DNA from: Chloroflexota bacterium
GTDB lineage: Bacteria; Chloroflexota; Dehalococcoidia; Lucifugimonadales; UBA826
NCBI GenBank assembly: GCA_002728195.1
Contig: PBWI01000070.1
Span: 68,075 to 103,971 of the forward strand
Direction of reading: 5' to 3'
DNA: 35,897 nucleotides
The notes beneath the pieces are model-generated. The model did not search any database. It saw only the letters and a list, made by a program, of their open reading frames with translations, and had not been told where the DNA came from. The position numbers were made by a program, and so were the translations under genes. Positions 1 to 8,383 of this stretch are shown one piece after another; position 1 is the first letter of the stretch; each line of letters opens with the position of its first letter.

Positions 1-537
1 GGAGCGTCTAGTCAAGGAGTTCTCCATGAATCAATGAATCTAGCTGGTATATGGAAATTGCCGGTAATTTTCGTCTGCGAGAATAACAGGTACGCTGAAG
101 CAACCCCATTTGAATATTCAGTATCGGGTGGATCAGTGGCCAACAGAGCCGATGGGTATGGTATTCCGGGAGTTACTGTTGATGGGCAATCAGTTCTAGA
201 TATCTATGAAGTAGGGAAAGAAGCTGTGCAGAGAGCTCGTATGGGAGAAGGTCCCACGTTAATTGAGGCCCAAACATATCGATATCAGGGACATTTTGGG
301 GCTGATGACCCTCTTGGGTACAGGAGTAGGGAAGAGCAGGACTACTATATGTCAAGGGACTGCATTCTAATGTTAAAGCAGCATATTTTAGATGGTGGTT
401 ATGCTGATGAAACAGAACTTGATAGTATCGATAAACAATGCGTAGAAGCGGTAACCGCAGCTACAGAATTTGCTAATGACAGTCCGTTTCCAGACCCCGA
501 GGAATTGAATACAGATGTATATGTAGCGTATAGGTAA
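1..537 (+). CDS. 2-oxoacid (pyruvate-type) dehydrogenase E1 component, alpha subunit, 3' part
   Basis: This is the C-terminal 178 residues of a thiamine-diphosphate-dependent E1 alpha subunit. It decarboxylates a 2-oxoacid (pyruvate or a branched-chain/acetoin-type substrate) and passes the acyl group to E2. The frame is open from base 1, and the first codons read GASSQGVLHESMNLAG, the conserved stretch that follows the ThDP-binding GDG motif in this family. It continues with IWKLPVIFVCENN and the later YRYQGHFGADDP segment (phosphorylation-loop region). An ATG at 34 is internal and not the true start. The N-terminal half lies outside the window. E1 beta follows after 17 bases with its own AGGAG ribosome site, so the two are co-transcribed. 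Substrate (pyruvate versus other 2-oxoacid) cannot be fixed from this sequence. Confidence 0.93.
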   Translation, partial: GASSQGVLHESMNLAGIWKLPVIFVCENNRYAEATPFEYSVSGGSVANRADGYGIPGVTVDGQSVLDIYEVGKEAVQRARMGEGPTLIEAQTYRYQGHFGADDPLGYRSREEQDYYMSRDCILMLKQHILDGGYADETELDSIDKQCVEAVTAATEFANDSPFPDPEELNTDVYVAYR

Positions 538-554
538 ATCAGGAGAAGAAAAAA

Positions 555-1583
555 ATGACACAGACTCAATCTACCAGGCAAATAAGTTTTATACAGGCCA
601 TTAACGAGGCTCTAAGGCAGGAAATGACTCGAGATCCCGACGTTATTGTGATGGGAGAAGATATTGCTGGAGGAGGGGAGAGAGAAGATTTTCAAGACGC
701 TTGGGGTGGCCCTATGAGATTAACTAAGGGGTTGGTTAACGATTTTGGCCGTCTACGGGTGAGAGACACACCTATATCAGAAGCTGGATTCGTAGGTGCA
801 GGAGTTGGTGCTGCAGCTTCGGGGTTAAGACCTGTAGTCGACTTAATGTATGTGAGTTTTTATGGTGTATGTGCAGATCAAATTACCAATAATGCTGCCA
901 AGATGCACTACATGTTTGGAGGGAAAGTTAAGGTTCCTTTGACCATAATGACAGGAATTGGAGCAGGAACTAATTCCGCCGCACAGCATTCTGAGACTTT
1001 ATATTCAATTTTTACGCATTTCCCGGGACTTAAGTGTGTTGTGCCATCAAATCCATATAACGCAAAAGGACTGATGACGGCGGCGATAAGAGATGATGAT
1101 CCGGTTATTGTCTTCAATAACCGGCAACTGATGGGGTTCAGATTTGAAGACCACGTGCCAGAAGATTCATACGTCGTAGAGATAGGTAAATCAGATTTTA
1201 AGACTCAAGGGGAAGATATAACATTGTTGGGAATTGGTTATACCACTAGGGTTTGTATGGAGGCTGCCTCCATATTAGAAGAACAGGGATATTCGGTAGA
1301 AGTATTAGATTTATTGTCTCTCTCTCCGATGGATGAAGATGCAATACTTTCGTCTGTCCAAAAGACTAGGAAAATAGTTATTGTCGATGAAGATTATCCT
1401 AGGTGCAGTATTGCTAGTGATATATCTGCCTTAGTGGCTGAAGAGGCATTTGATTACCTAGACGCCCCGCCAAAAAGGGTTACCGCTCCACATACTCAAG
1501 TTCCTTACAGTAGGCCTTTAGAAGCTTTGTTTGTACCTACTAAAGAGAAAGTGGTCGCTGCAGCTTTGGAAGTACTTGAATAG
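555..1583 (+). CDS. 2-oxoacid (pyruvate-type) dehydrogenase E1 component, beta subunit
   Basis: This 342-residue protein has the normal length for a stand-alone E1 beta subunit, which pairs with E1 alpha as an alpha2beta2 ThDP enzyme. The sequence shows the N-terminal transketolase-like pyrimidine-binding domain (VMGEDIAGGGERE near residue 32, RDTPISEAGFVGAGVGAA near residue 72) and the C-terminal transketolase domain (LGIGYTTRVCMEAA, IVDEDYPRCSI). The ATG at 555 is preceded by AGGAGAAG at a suitable distance. It sits between E1 alpha and E2 with gaps of 17 and 14 bases, a typical operon. No E3 (lipoamide dehydrogenase) gene is present in the window, so E3 is either downstream of another operon or shared with other complexes. 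Confidence 0.95.
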   Translation: MTQTQSTRQISFIQAINEALRQEMTRDPDVIVMGEDIAGGGEREDFQDAWGGPMRLTKGLVNDFGRLRVRDTPISEAGFVGAGVGAAASGLRPVVDLMYVSFYGVCADQITNNAAKMHYMFGGKVKVPLTIMTGIGAGTNSAAQHSETLYSIFTHFPGLKCVVPSNPYNAKGLMTAAIRDDDPVIVFNNRQLMGFRFEDHVPEDSYVVEIGKSDFKTQGEDITLLGIGYTTRVCMEAASILEEQGYSVEVLDLLSLSPMDEDAILSSVQKTRKIVIVDEDYPRCSIASDISALVAEEAFDYLDAPPKRVTAPHTQVPYSRPLEALFVPTKEKVVAAALEVLE

Positions 1584-1597
1584 GAGAGAGGATTTTT

Positions 1598-2764
1598 ATG
1601 GCAATACCTATAGTTATGCCTAGGTTAGGCGACTTTATGACCGAAGGTATCGTAACTCGATTTACTAAAACCGCCGGTGATTCTGTGACTCAAGGGGAAG
1701 TTATAGCTGAAATAGAGACCGAAAAGGTAAATTACGATTTAGAGGCCACGAATTCTGGGGTTTTCCATCCGGTGGTGGATCAAGGCGATACCGTTCTAGT
1801 CGATGATGTCATGGGATATTTACTTGAAAAGGGGGAACTTCCTCCTAAAGTAGAGAAAACGACTGATAAAGATGCAGCAAATGAAAATATTACTATTGCA
1901 CCTAAAAGATCTCGGGAGACCAACTCCAATAGAAAAGGTGCTGCAGTGCCGTCCACTCCAGGTGCTAGAAAACTCGCAGCCAAATTAGGGATAGATCTTG
2001 AAAAAGTTGTACCTACTGGACCTAGAGGACGTGTAGTTGAGGCGGATGTAAAGGCTTTAGCAGAGGTTCCTGTAAACTCAAAACCTCAGACTCCACAGGG
2101 GTTGCCTCGCCCTATATCCGAAACTCCACTACAGGGAATGAGAAAGAGTATCGCCGCGAACATGAGGAATAGCTTAGCTGATACCGCGCAGTTATCCTAT
2201 TTCCTTGAGGTTGATGTAACTGAAGCCCAAAACCTTAGGCGTGAACAAGGTTTAGGTATGGCCGAATTTTTGATAAAAGCTACAAGTGAGGCATTGATAA
2301 GGGTTCCAACGCTCAATAGTGTGTTGGTGGGCGACTCAATTCTCAAATTCGATAGGGTTAACATGGCTTTTGCTGTGGCTTTGGACGACGGTTTGGTAGT
2401 ACCAGTTATCAGAGAGAGTAATTCAAAATCTATTCAAGAGATATCAAAAGAAGTAAAAAGCCTCTCAGAAGCTGCAAAGAACAGTGACCTAGGCCCAGAT
2501 GATTTTATGGGTGGAACTTTCACCATATCAATTTTAGGATCAGTTGATGGATTCACCCCAATACTCAATCAGGCGCAGGTTGGATTATTGGGTGTCGGCC
2601 GCTCCCTCCAAAAGCCTGTTGTGCGGGATGGAGAAGTAGTTGTAAGAGAAATGATGACATTAAGCCTAACTGGAGATCATCAAGTGGTTGATGGTGCCGT
2701 CGCGGCAAGCTTTTTTAGAAGACTGCAACGTTTAATAGAAAGCCCGGCGAAACTGTTTTCTTAG
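1598..2764 (+). CDS. 2-oxoacid dehydrogenase E2 component (dihydrolipoamide acyltransferase)
   Basis: This 388-residue E2 core takes the acyl group from E1 onto a lipoyl arm and then to CoA. Domains in order are: a single lipoyl domain (about 1-78) with the lipoylated lysine at about K43 in the motif EIETEKVNYDLEA; a charged linker; a peripheral-subunit (E1/E3) binding domain starting with PSTPGARKLAAKLGI (about 118-153); and the catalytic chloramphenicol-acetyltransferase-like domain (about 170-388) ending with the active-site HQVVDG motif (H361, D365). The start ATG follows AGGAGAGAGG. Its stop codon overlaps the stop of the convergent rhomboid gene by a few bases, so there is no room for a terminator between them. 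Confidence 0.95.
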   Translation: MAIPIVMPRLGDFMTEGIVTRFTKTAGDSVTQGEVIAEIETEKVNYDLEATNSGVFHPVVDQGDTVLVDDVMGYLLEKGELPPKVEKTTDKDAANENITIAPKRSRETNSNRKGAAVPSTPGARKLAAKLGIDLEKVVPTGPRGRVVEADVKALAEVPVNSKPQTPQGLPRPISETPLQGMRKSIAANMRNSLADTAQLSYFLEVDVTEAQNLRREQGLGMAEFLIKATSEALIRVPTLNSVLVGDSILKFDRVNMAFAVALDDGLVVPVIRESNSKSIQEISKEVKSLSEAAKNSDLGPDDFMGGTFTISILGSVDGFTPILNQAQVGLLGVGRSLQKPVVRDGEVVVREMMTLSLTGDHQVVDGAVAASFFRRLQRLIESPAKLFS

Positions 2765-3492
2765 AATACTGAAATAATATTTTGTGGTTCGTAAAGCCAA
2801 TGACCTATTCCCATTAAAGAAATAAGTATTAGCAACCCCACTATAACGACATAGATTAATTGTGTTGACTTTCCATTCTGTATTATCTTGTAATCGGTAT
2901 CAAATGTGGGAGTTTTTGGGGGAACCAAAAAGTATCCTGAGAGCAGTCCAGAAATAAAGCCGCCAATATGAGCCCAGTTATCCACCGCTGGTATAACGAA
3001 TCCGAATGCAAGGTTCACTATTGCTAATATTATTAGTCCGTTGAACGTTTGTTTCCCAGATTTCCCAAACCTGTGTTTCCTGACATAAAAATAAGAAACG
3101 AGACTGCCAAGGCATCCAAATATAGCACCGCTAGCTCCTGCGCCAACAACTCCGTTTGCAATATTCAAATAGCTTGCAGAGCTCCCTATCAGTCCAGTAA
3201 TTAAGAAAATAGAAAGGAAATTCCAGTGTCCATATAAACGCTCGGTTAGGCCCCCCATAATAACGAGACTTATGGAGTTTATTGCAAGATGGGAAGCGCC
3301 AACATGGAGGAAAATTGCCGTAGCGAGTCTCCAATATTCTCCTGACCAGATGAGATAGGAATCAATTGCTCCTAATCTGCGAAGGTTTGAGGGGTTTGTA
3401 CTTCCTCCATAGACCTCTAAAATTATCCAAAGGGATATATTGATAGCTGCTATAGCGTAGACAAAAATTGGTTTTTTTGAAGAGGTTATTAT
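2761..3492 (-). CDS. Rhomboid-family intramembrane serine protease, start codon unclear
   Basis: Membrane protease of the rhomboid fold. The catalytic serine lies in the GASG motif of VGAGASGAIFG and the catalytic histidine in NWAHIGGFISG. The family's conserved N-terminal part, GEYWRLATAIFLHVGASHL then INSISL, is also present. That part lies upstream of the first in-frame ATG (3256-3258), so that ATG cannot be the true start. Between the lysA stop TAG (3514-3516) and 3259 the frame is open but has no ATG, GTG or TTG. The coordinate given uses an ATA at 3490-3492, seven bases after an AGGGA; this is a guess. The reading frame is the same as lysA, so a readthrough product is formally possible. 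At least five hydrophobic membrane segments are visible. It is the last gene of the operon. Confidence 0.8.
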   Translation of the reverse strand: MITSSKKPIFVYAIAAINISLWIILEVYGGSTNPSNLRRLGAIDSYLIWSGEYWRLATAIFLHVGASHLAINSISLVIMGGLTERLYGHWNFLSIFLITGLIGSSASYLNIANGVVGAGASGAIFGCLGSLVSYFYVRKHRFGKSGKQTFNGLIILAIVNLAFGFVIPAVDNWAHIGGFISGLLSGYFLVPPKTPTFDTDYKIIQNGKSTQLIYVVIVGLLILISLMGIGHWLYEPQNIISVF

Positions 3493-3513
3493 GTCTTGGT
3501 CCCTATTGATTGG

Positions 3514-4827
3514 CTACGGTAAATCTAGCGCCATTAAATCTCGATAAGTCTCTCTTTTTCTAATCACTCTAGCTTTACCTTCTGAAACCATTACAATTTC
3601 GGGACGTGGGTTCATGTTGTAATTGCTGGACATTGCTATGCAGTATGCACCGGATGCTGGTATAGCAACTATGTCTCCTGCATCTAGTTTGGGTAGGTCA
3701 ATATCTTTTACTAAAATATCCCCTGTTTCACAATATTTGCCCGCGAGGGTAACAATGTTGACATTCTCTCCAGACATTTTGTTCGCAGCTACGGCTTCAT
3801 ATTGAGCATCGTACAAGGCTGGCCTTATGTTATCTCCCATGCCTCCATCTAAAGATACATAAGTTCGAACATTTGGGATTTCTTTTGTGACACCCACCGT
3901 ATATATAGCAACCCCGGCCCTTCCTACTATGGACCTTCCAGGCTCAATGATCAATTCAGGATATTCAATCCCTAAATCTTCACATTTGTTTTTCAGCATG
4001 GAGGTGATCACATCAGCATAATCTGACACCGAAGGAGGTAGCTGCTGCTGAAGATATCCGATTGCGAATCCCCCGCCTGGACTGAATTTTTTTAATTCTA
4101 GACCTTGGCTAAAAAATGGCTTCAAATACTCAAGCACTGTGTCTATTGCAGTTGAATAAGGTTCCAATTCGAAAATTGGAGACCCTAGATGGAAATGTAT
4201 TCCTTGGAGGTCAAGATTAGTGGAATCTATTGCTTGCTTGATGGCGATGCTACTTTCACCAGTTTCTATTGAGAATCCAAATTTCACATCCAGTATGCCT
4301 GTTGTGGTATGTGCATGGGTATGAGCATCGACAGATGGAGACAGTCTCAACATGATTCCTTGTACAGCGTTTTTAGATTTAGCTATTGAGTTCAATAAAT
4401 CCAGTTCTTGGAAACCGTCTACCACTATGGTTCCAACACCCAAATCTATCGCTTCAGAAAGTTCCTGTGGGGTTTTGTTGTTTCCGTGAAAGTACATTTT
4501 GCTACAGGGGAATCCTGCTGCGTTTGCGACTGCCACCTCTCCTCCTGAAACAACGTCGAGTGAGAGGTTCTCTTCGGTGGCTATTTTGGCCATTGCTAAA
4601 TTAAGAAAAGCTTTTGAGGCGTATGCGACAGAAGTTTTTGAGTATCTAGACGTAAATTCACCTACAAAAGCACGTGCCATGCTCCTTATGGTGTTTTCAT
4701 CGTAAACATAAAGCGGGGTTCCATGTGTTTTAGCGAGAGAAACAATGTCACATCCTCCTATTTCAAGAACTCCTTTAGAGTTGACTGTAGTTCCCATAGG
4801 AAAAACATCGGCATTTGAAAAAGTCAT
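3514..4827 (-). CDS. lysA: Diaminopimelate decarboxylase
   Basis: PLP-dependent enzyme that converts meso-diaminopimelate to L-lysine and CO2, the last step of lysine synthesis. The 437-residue length is usual for the family. The PLP-binding lysine is about K72 in AYASKAFLN. The glycine-rich phosphate-binding loop SPGGGFAIGY and the EPGRSIVGRAG motif are present, and the C-terminal SGAYCIAMSSNYN contains the active-site cysteine that comes from the partner subunit. ATG at 4827 is preceded by GGAGATACCCT. It lies 14 bases after the MBL hydrolase gene in the same operon, and the rhomboid protease follows directly in the same frame. A fused or separate ornithine-decarboxylase-type function is unlikely given the motifs. 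Confidence 0.95.
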   Translation of the reverse strand: MTFSNADVFPMGTTVNSKGVLEIGGCDIVSLAKTHGTPLYVYDENTIRSMARAFVGEFTSRYSKTSVAYASKAFLNLAMAKIATEENLSLDVVSGGEVAVANAAGFPCSKMYFHGNNKTPQELSEAIDLGVGTIVVDGFQELDLLNSIAKSKNAVQGIMLRLSPSVDAHTHAHTTTGILDVKFGFSIETGESSIAIKQAIDSTNLDLQGIHFHLGSPIFELEPYSTAIDTVLEYLKPFFSQGLELKKFSPGGGFAIGYLQQQLPPSVSDYADVITSMLKNKCEDLGIEYPELIIEPGRSIVGRAGVAIYTVGVTKEIPNVRTYVSLDGGMGDNIRPALYDAQYEAVAANKMSGENVNIVTLAGKYCETGDILVKDIDLPKLDAGDIVAIPASGAYCIAMSSNYNMNPRPEIVMVSEGKARVIRKRETYRDLMALDLP

Positions 4828-4841
4828 AGGGTATCTCCAAT

Positions 4842-5678
4842 TTAATGAACTATTCGGTAAATATTACCGGTTTGTTCAATCTTTTTCTCTTCCACTAATT
4901 TATTAATATGGGCTTGTATTTGTCGTCTTGCAGTGTTGTGAAGACCTGGGTGTATATCTCTGTATATGGCGCTGAAAATATCGTCCATAGAATTCTTTCC
5001 AGAACCGATTAAATCAAGCATTTGTAATTCACGTTGGTGTCTATGGTCAATTAATTCGTGAATTTTTTCTATTGGAGCATCTATTTCAGGACCGTGTCCA
5101 GGACATATTTTTTCAATGTCATAATTCAACATTTTGTGAAGGGATTTGATGTAGGAAGTCATGTCCCCTTCATCTGGAGAAATAACGGTGGTTCCTAATC
5201 CTAAAATGTTATCGCCTGTGAAAAGTACTTTATCTTCTTTCAAATAAATACACAGACTACCCATCGTGTGGCCCGGGGTGTGGATAAATTCTAAGGTTGT
5301 CTCCCCTAAATCCAGTTGCTCTCCATCCTGAGGGGTTATACCAACAGTTGCAGTTGATTCTTTTTCTATGGCGATTTTTTCTACAGAAGTAGATATCACT
5401 GGTGCGGTTATTTGCTAACTTAATGCTTGCGCTCCACCTATATGGTCACTATGCCTGTGAGTTAAAATAATTCCGGCCATTTCAGGATTACCTTCCGACT
5501 CCCAAACAGAAATATGTGCTTGAATTTCCTCGGGTTTTCCGTGTGCAGTGTCAATAAAGACGGATCTATTTTTCCCACGTACTAGATAAACATTCGGTGG
5601 GTATACCCCTCCATATTTAAATGGGTCTGGCTCGTTCTCGCCTACGACTATTTTTGTTATTCTGTCTGTAATTTTCAA
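4842..5678 (-). pseudogene. MBL-fold metallohydrolase (LACTB2/glyoxalase II-like) interrupted by in-frame TAG
   Basis: One 278-codon reading frame encodes a complete metallo-beta-lactamase-fold hydrolase, but codon 88 is TAG (5415-5417). Upstream of it is the metal-binding THRHSDHIGG motif; downstream, in the same frame, are FIHTPGHTMGS (His ligand), LFTGDNILG (bridging Asp) and CPGHGP (final His). A C-terminal winged-helix region follows, as in LACTB2-like proteins. The best start is TTG at 5678, six bases after AAAGGA. A GTG at 5399 could restart translation but would leave the HxHxDH motif on a separate chain. Because all metal ligands and the fold are otherwise intact, the stop is a recent mutation, a base error, or is read through. 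TAG ends several other genes here, so it is not reassigned generally. Confidence 0.78.
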
Positions 5679-5695
5679 TTTGTATCCTTTTATTT

Positions 5696-6358
5696 TTAAT
5701 GTGGTAATTTCACAGTACAAACCTTACGAGTCTCTGCACAGCAGAACCATATGTCGTCTTCGTAAATTGTCATCCCGTGTATTTCAGGTTCAGGAACGTC
5801 GATTTCACCTCGAATTTCACCATTTTCTGGGTCCATTTTATATATTTTGCAGTTCTGGGTGTCTGCAAGCCATAGGTTTCCATTATCTATAAAAAGACCG
5901 TGCGGTCTTACCCCAGGAGTTGGGATAGAGTGTTTCACTTCCATGTTTGTTGGGTTCAATAGGAACACTTTTTGAGCTGGAGGGACTGCTACCCACATAT
6001 TTTCCTCGTCGACCCATTCCATACCATGAGCACCGGTTATTTGAGGGTTCTCGGAAGATCCATATTGAGTAACTACCCCTTTCCCGGGTGTGTCAAAAAC
6101 CGCTGCAGTACTACCATCCATATTCAATTGGTAAAGCTCTGCACTATAGGTAGATGCAACCCAAAGGTATCCTCCTCCTTTTGTAACACCGCTCGATTTT
6201 GAGGTTTCGGTTTCCAAATCTTCTATGATAGATCCGTCGGAATAGGACAATTTGTATAGATGATCGTTACCTTGATCTATTGCCCAAAGTCCATCCGAAT
6301 CCGCTTGTAAACCATTTGGTTGTGGGCCAGGGTGAATCCATCTTTCCTCTGCCTGCAT
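5696..6358 (-). CDS. Beta-propeller (NHL/SMP-30/streptogramin-lyase-like) protein
   Basis: This 220-residue protein is built from about five repeats, each with a G-L/M-x-x-D...W core: PNGLQADSDGLWAID, SSGVTKGGGYLWVAS, AHGMEWVDEENMWVA, PHGLFIDNGNLWLAD and IHGMTIYEDDIWFCC. This pattern is typical of six-bladed propellers such as NHL repeats, SMP-30 or virginiamycin B lyase. No signal peptide is seen, so it is probably cytoplasmic. ATG at 6358 follows AAGGAGGAACTT. It is the first gene of the minus-strand operon, with the MBL hydrolase starting 17 bases after its stop. A lactonase or sugar-acid hydrolase role is possible, but no catalytic residues could be assigned with confidence. Confidence 0.8.
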   Translation of the reverse strand: MQAEERWIHPGPQPNGLQADSDGLWAIDQGNDHLYKLSYSDGSIIEDLETETSKSSGVTKGGGYLWVASTYSAELYQLNMDGSTAAVFDTPGKGVVTQYGSSENPQITGAHGMEWVDEENMWVAVPPAQKVFLLNPTNMEVKHSIPTPGVRPHGLFIDNGNLWLADTQNCKIYKMDPENGEIRGEIDVPEPEIHGMTIYEDDIWFCCAETRKVCTVKLPH

Positions 6359-6454
6359 AAGTTCCTCCTTAGCTAAGAGTGGATTTGAAATTTCATGTCG
6401 AATTTAACCTCATCAAAAAGTATTTTAGTATTGATTCGAAAGTTTGTTAAATTA

Positions 6455-6482
6455 TTGACATGTGTAGGAAGGAATGCTAACC
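6455..6482 (+). promoter_or_regulatory. Possible sigma-70-type promoter for the DUF362 gene
   Basis: A perfect TTGACA at 6455-6460 is followed 17 bases later by TAACCT, a weak match to the -10 consensus. It lies in the 189-base divergent intergenic region between the beta-propeller gene and the DUF362 gene, about 65 bases before the latter's start. Assignment rests on the -35 box and the position only. Confidence 0.35.
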
Positions 6483-6547
6483 TCAGCACTACATGATTAG
6501 CTAGGGAAATTGTACCTATTTACTCAAAGAAAGGAGTGGAGGGAAAT

Positions 6548-7960
6548 ATGTCTGACTCAACAGTTTATTATATGGATGCGCACTCGGAGTCTACTGAGAC
6601 TGCACTTGCAGCAAAGATGATCACAGTTTTTGATGCCGCCGGTTTGGATGAAATTGTGAAGCCAAACGATATTGTGGCTATAAAAGTCCACTGCGGAGAA
6701 TGGAATAACTCTGCATATTTGAGACCCCTTTATGCCCGGCAGTTGGCAGATAGGATTAAGGAGTTAGGTGGTCGCCCATTTGTTTGCGATACAACTACTT
6801 CTTCATACTCGCCATGGGGCTCAAGAACTTCTGAAATAGATATATTGTTGACAGCAGAAAGAAATGGCTACAGCTCAGCGACATTAGGCTGCCCATTCAT
6901 TTGTGCTGATGGTTTTATCGGCACTAGTGATTTCGTAGTTGACATCCCAGAGGGTTATATCCTCAAAGAGGCTTATGTTGCTCAAGCCATTGCAGCAGCC
7001 GATGCTCTCATAGCACTGACTCACTTCAAGGGCCACAGTATGGGTGTTATCGGTGGAGCTCTAAAGAATCTTGGTATTGGAGCGCAATCGAAGAGAGGTA
7101 AATTCAATGTACATATGGGCGGGCACCCGACATATGGTTTGGGTGCAGCTGGAGTTTTCCATCCAGAAAACTTTAAAGGCAAGGCCAATACACCTGACTG
7201 GGAAATATTGGAAGATTGCTGCCCATTCAACCTCTACAACATAAACGAAAATGATGAGCTAGAGTGGGATGGAGATAAATGCGCGAATTGCCTAGGGTGT
7301 TTCGGTGTAATGGGACCAAGAGGATTGATGGATATTCCTCCAGTCCAGTTTGATGCGGTTGACGCAGCCATCGCAGACGCTTGTCTAGGTGTAGAGAAAG
7401 CAGTGGGTAGGGACAAAGTAGGGTATATAAATATGGCGTTGGATGTATCTCCTCGGTGTGACTGTGCCAATCATGCTGATGTGCCAATAGTCCCACACCT
7501 AGGAGTTTTTGCTAGCAAGGACCCAGTAGCCATAGATATGGCCTGTGTAGATAAAGCTAGAGAAGCTGAAGGTATAAAGGGATCTGCAGCTGAAATGATG
7601 GAAGCACATCATGCTGGAGATAAGAAATTTGAGGCCGCCGCAGCAACATTCCACGGCCAAAGTGAAGTGACTAGTATCAATACAGGTCATGAGATTGGTC
7701 TTGGTAGTAGAGACTATGAACTGATTGAATGTGAACCTGATAGTCCAGAACGCTTTAGGTTCCCTTACGATACTAGGCCAAGCAGGCAGAGATTCGGAGA
7801 ACGATTCGAGAAGTTCCAGCCATTCCCATACGATAAATACGATGGCAAAGGCTTTAACAGACTGGATGTTGTAGATCTAGATAAAGTGAAACATCATTAT
7901 GAAGATTCGCCAGAAGTGACAGAAATAGGTGAGTCAGTTCATGCTGATGGCGATGACTAA
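6548..7960 (+). CDS. DUF362 domain iron-sulfur protein
   Basis: This 470-residue protein matches the DUF362 family, whose members often carry ferredoxin-like clusters and whose biochemical role is mostly unknown. Visible family features are the N-terminal VAIKVHCGEWNN, the central ALIALTHFKGHSMGVIGGALKN, and the C-terminal CDCANHADVPIVPHLG followed by FASKDPVAID. A cluster-binding segment DKCANCLGCFGVMGP is inserted at residues 243-257. It has CxxCxxC, but where a fourth cysteine normally follows there is Met255. The start is taken as ATG 6548 with GGAGGG just before it; an in-frame GTG at 6536 is less likely because it overlaps the ribosome site. It is a single-gene unit, closed by a strong terminator. 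Confidence 0.85.
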   Translation: MSDSTVYYMDAHSESTETALAAKMITVFDAAGLDEIVKPNDIVAIKVHCGEWNNSAYLRPLYARQLADRIKELGGRPFVCDTTTSSYSPWGSRTSEIDILLTAERNGYSSATLGCPFICADGFIGTSDFVVDIPEGYILKEAYVAQAIAAADALIALTHFKGHSMGVIGGALKNLGIGAQSKRGKFNVHMGGHPTYGLGAAGVFHPENFKGKANTPDWEILEDCCPFNLYNINENDELEWDGDKCANCLGCFGVMGPRGLMDIPPVQFDAVDAAIADACLGVEKAVGRDKVGYINMALDVSPRCDCANHADVPIVPHLGVFASKDPVAIDMACVDKAREAEGIKGSAAEMMEAHHAGDKKFEAAAATFHGQSEVTSINTGHEIGLGSRDYELIECEPDSPERFRFPYDTRPSRQRFGERFEKFQPFPYDKYDGKGFNRLDVVDLDKVKHHYEDSPEVTEIGESVHADGDD

Positions 7961-7991
7961 GGTAGCTCACTGCTTTTAGGAATCGAACACA

Positions 7992-8028
7992 AAAAGGGCG
8001 ACCACTTAGTGGCCGCCCTTTAATTTTT
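7992..8028 (+). terminator. Rho-independent terminator after the DUF362 gene
   Basis: An AAAGGGCG-A-CCAC stem pairs with GTGG-C-CGCCCTTT around a short TTA-type loop and is followed by TTTAATTTTT. It sits about 30 bases after the DUF362 stop and before the ribosome site of the next gene, so the downstream genes need their own promoter. Confidence 0.85.
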
Positions 8029-8059
8029 ATCAAAAACCATATTGGGAGGAATTCTGTAA

Positions 8060-8383
8060 ATGCCGCAATCAGGACAAGAAATGCTTGATGAGACGATATC
8101 TACCTGCAAATCTTTAGCGGATGGCCTTGGTACTCAAAATCAAGATTGGGAAAATTCAGTTGTAGAAATAATAGAGAAGTTTGAAGAAGTAAGTGGAACT
8201 TTTTTCTTTAAAACGATGCCAAGTGTTCCAGTGACTAGAACGGCTATGAGAGATGCTGCATCAGCCTTGGAATTAAAAGAAGCCAATGACTGGGGAGAGA
8301 TGCCTACCGCAGTTGAAACATTGATAGCTAGCTCCCAAAACCTAATTGAGAAAGCTGGAATGAAAGGAACTACGTTAACTTGA
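8060..8383 (+). CDS. Hypothetical protein, 107 residues
   Basis: The function is not recognised. The protein is mostly predicted helical and acidic, with no signal peptide or membrane segment. An N-terminal helix-rich part (residues 1-46, ending IIEKFEEVSG) is followed by a Pro/Val/Thr turn and a second helical part. ATG at 8060 follows GGGAGGA at a slightly long distance. The stop codon overlaps the TTG start of the next gene (TTGA), so the two are likely translationally coupled and may share a function. Absence of a competing frame and the tight overlap support it as a real gene. Confidence 0.65.
   Translation: MPQSGQEMLDETISTCKSLADGLGTQNQDWENSVVEIIEKFEEVSGTFFFKTMPSVPVTRTAMRDAASALELKEANDWGEMPTAVETLIASSQNLIEKAGMKGTTLT

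Noticed and set aside
5415-5417. TAG reassigned to an amino acid in this organism
   Set aside because: E1 beta, E2, M42 and dnaE also end at TAG, and extending E1 beta past it gives no homologous sequence.
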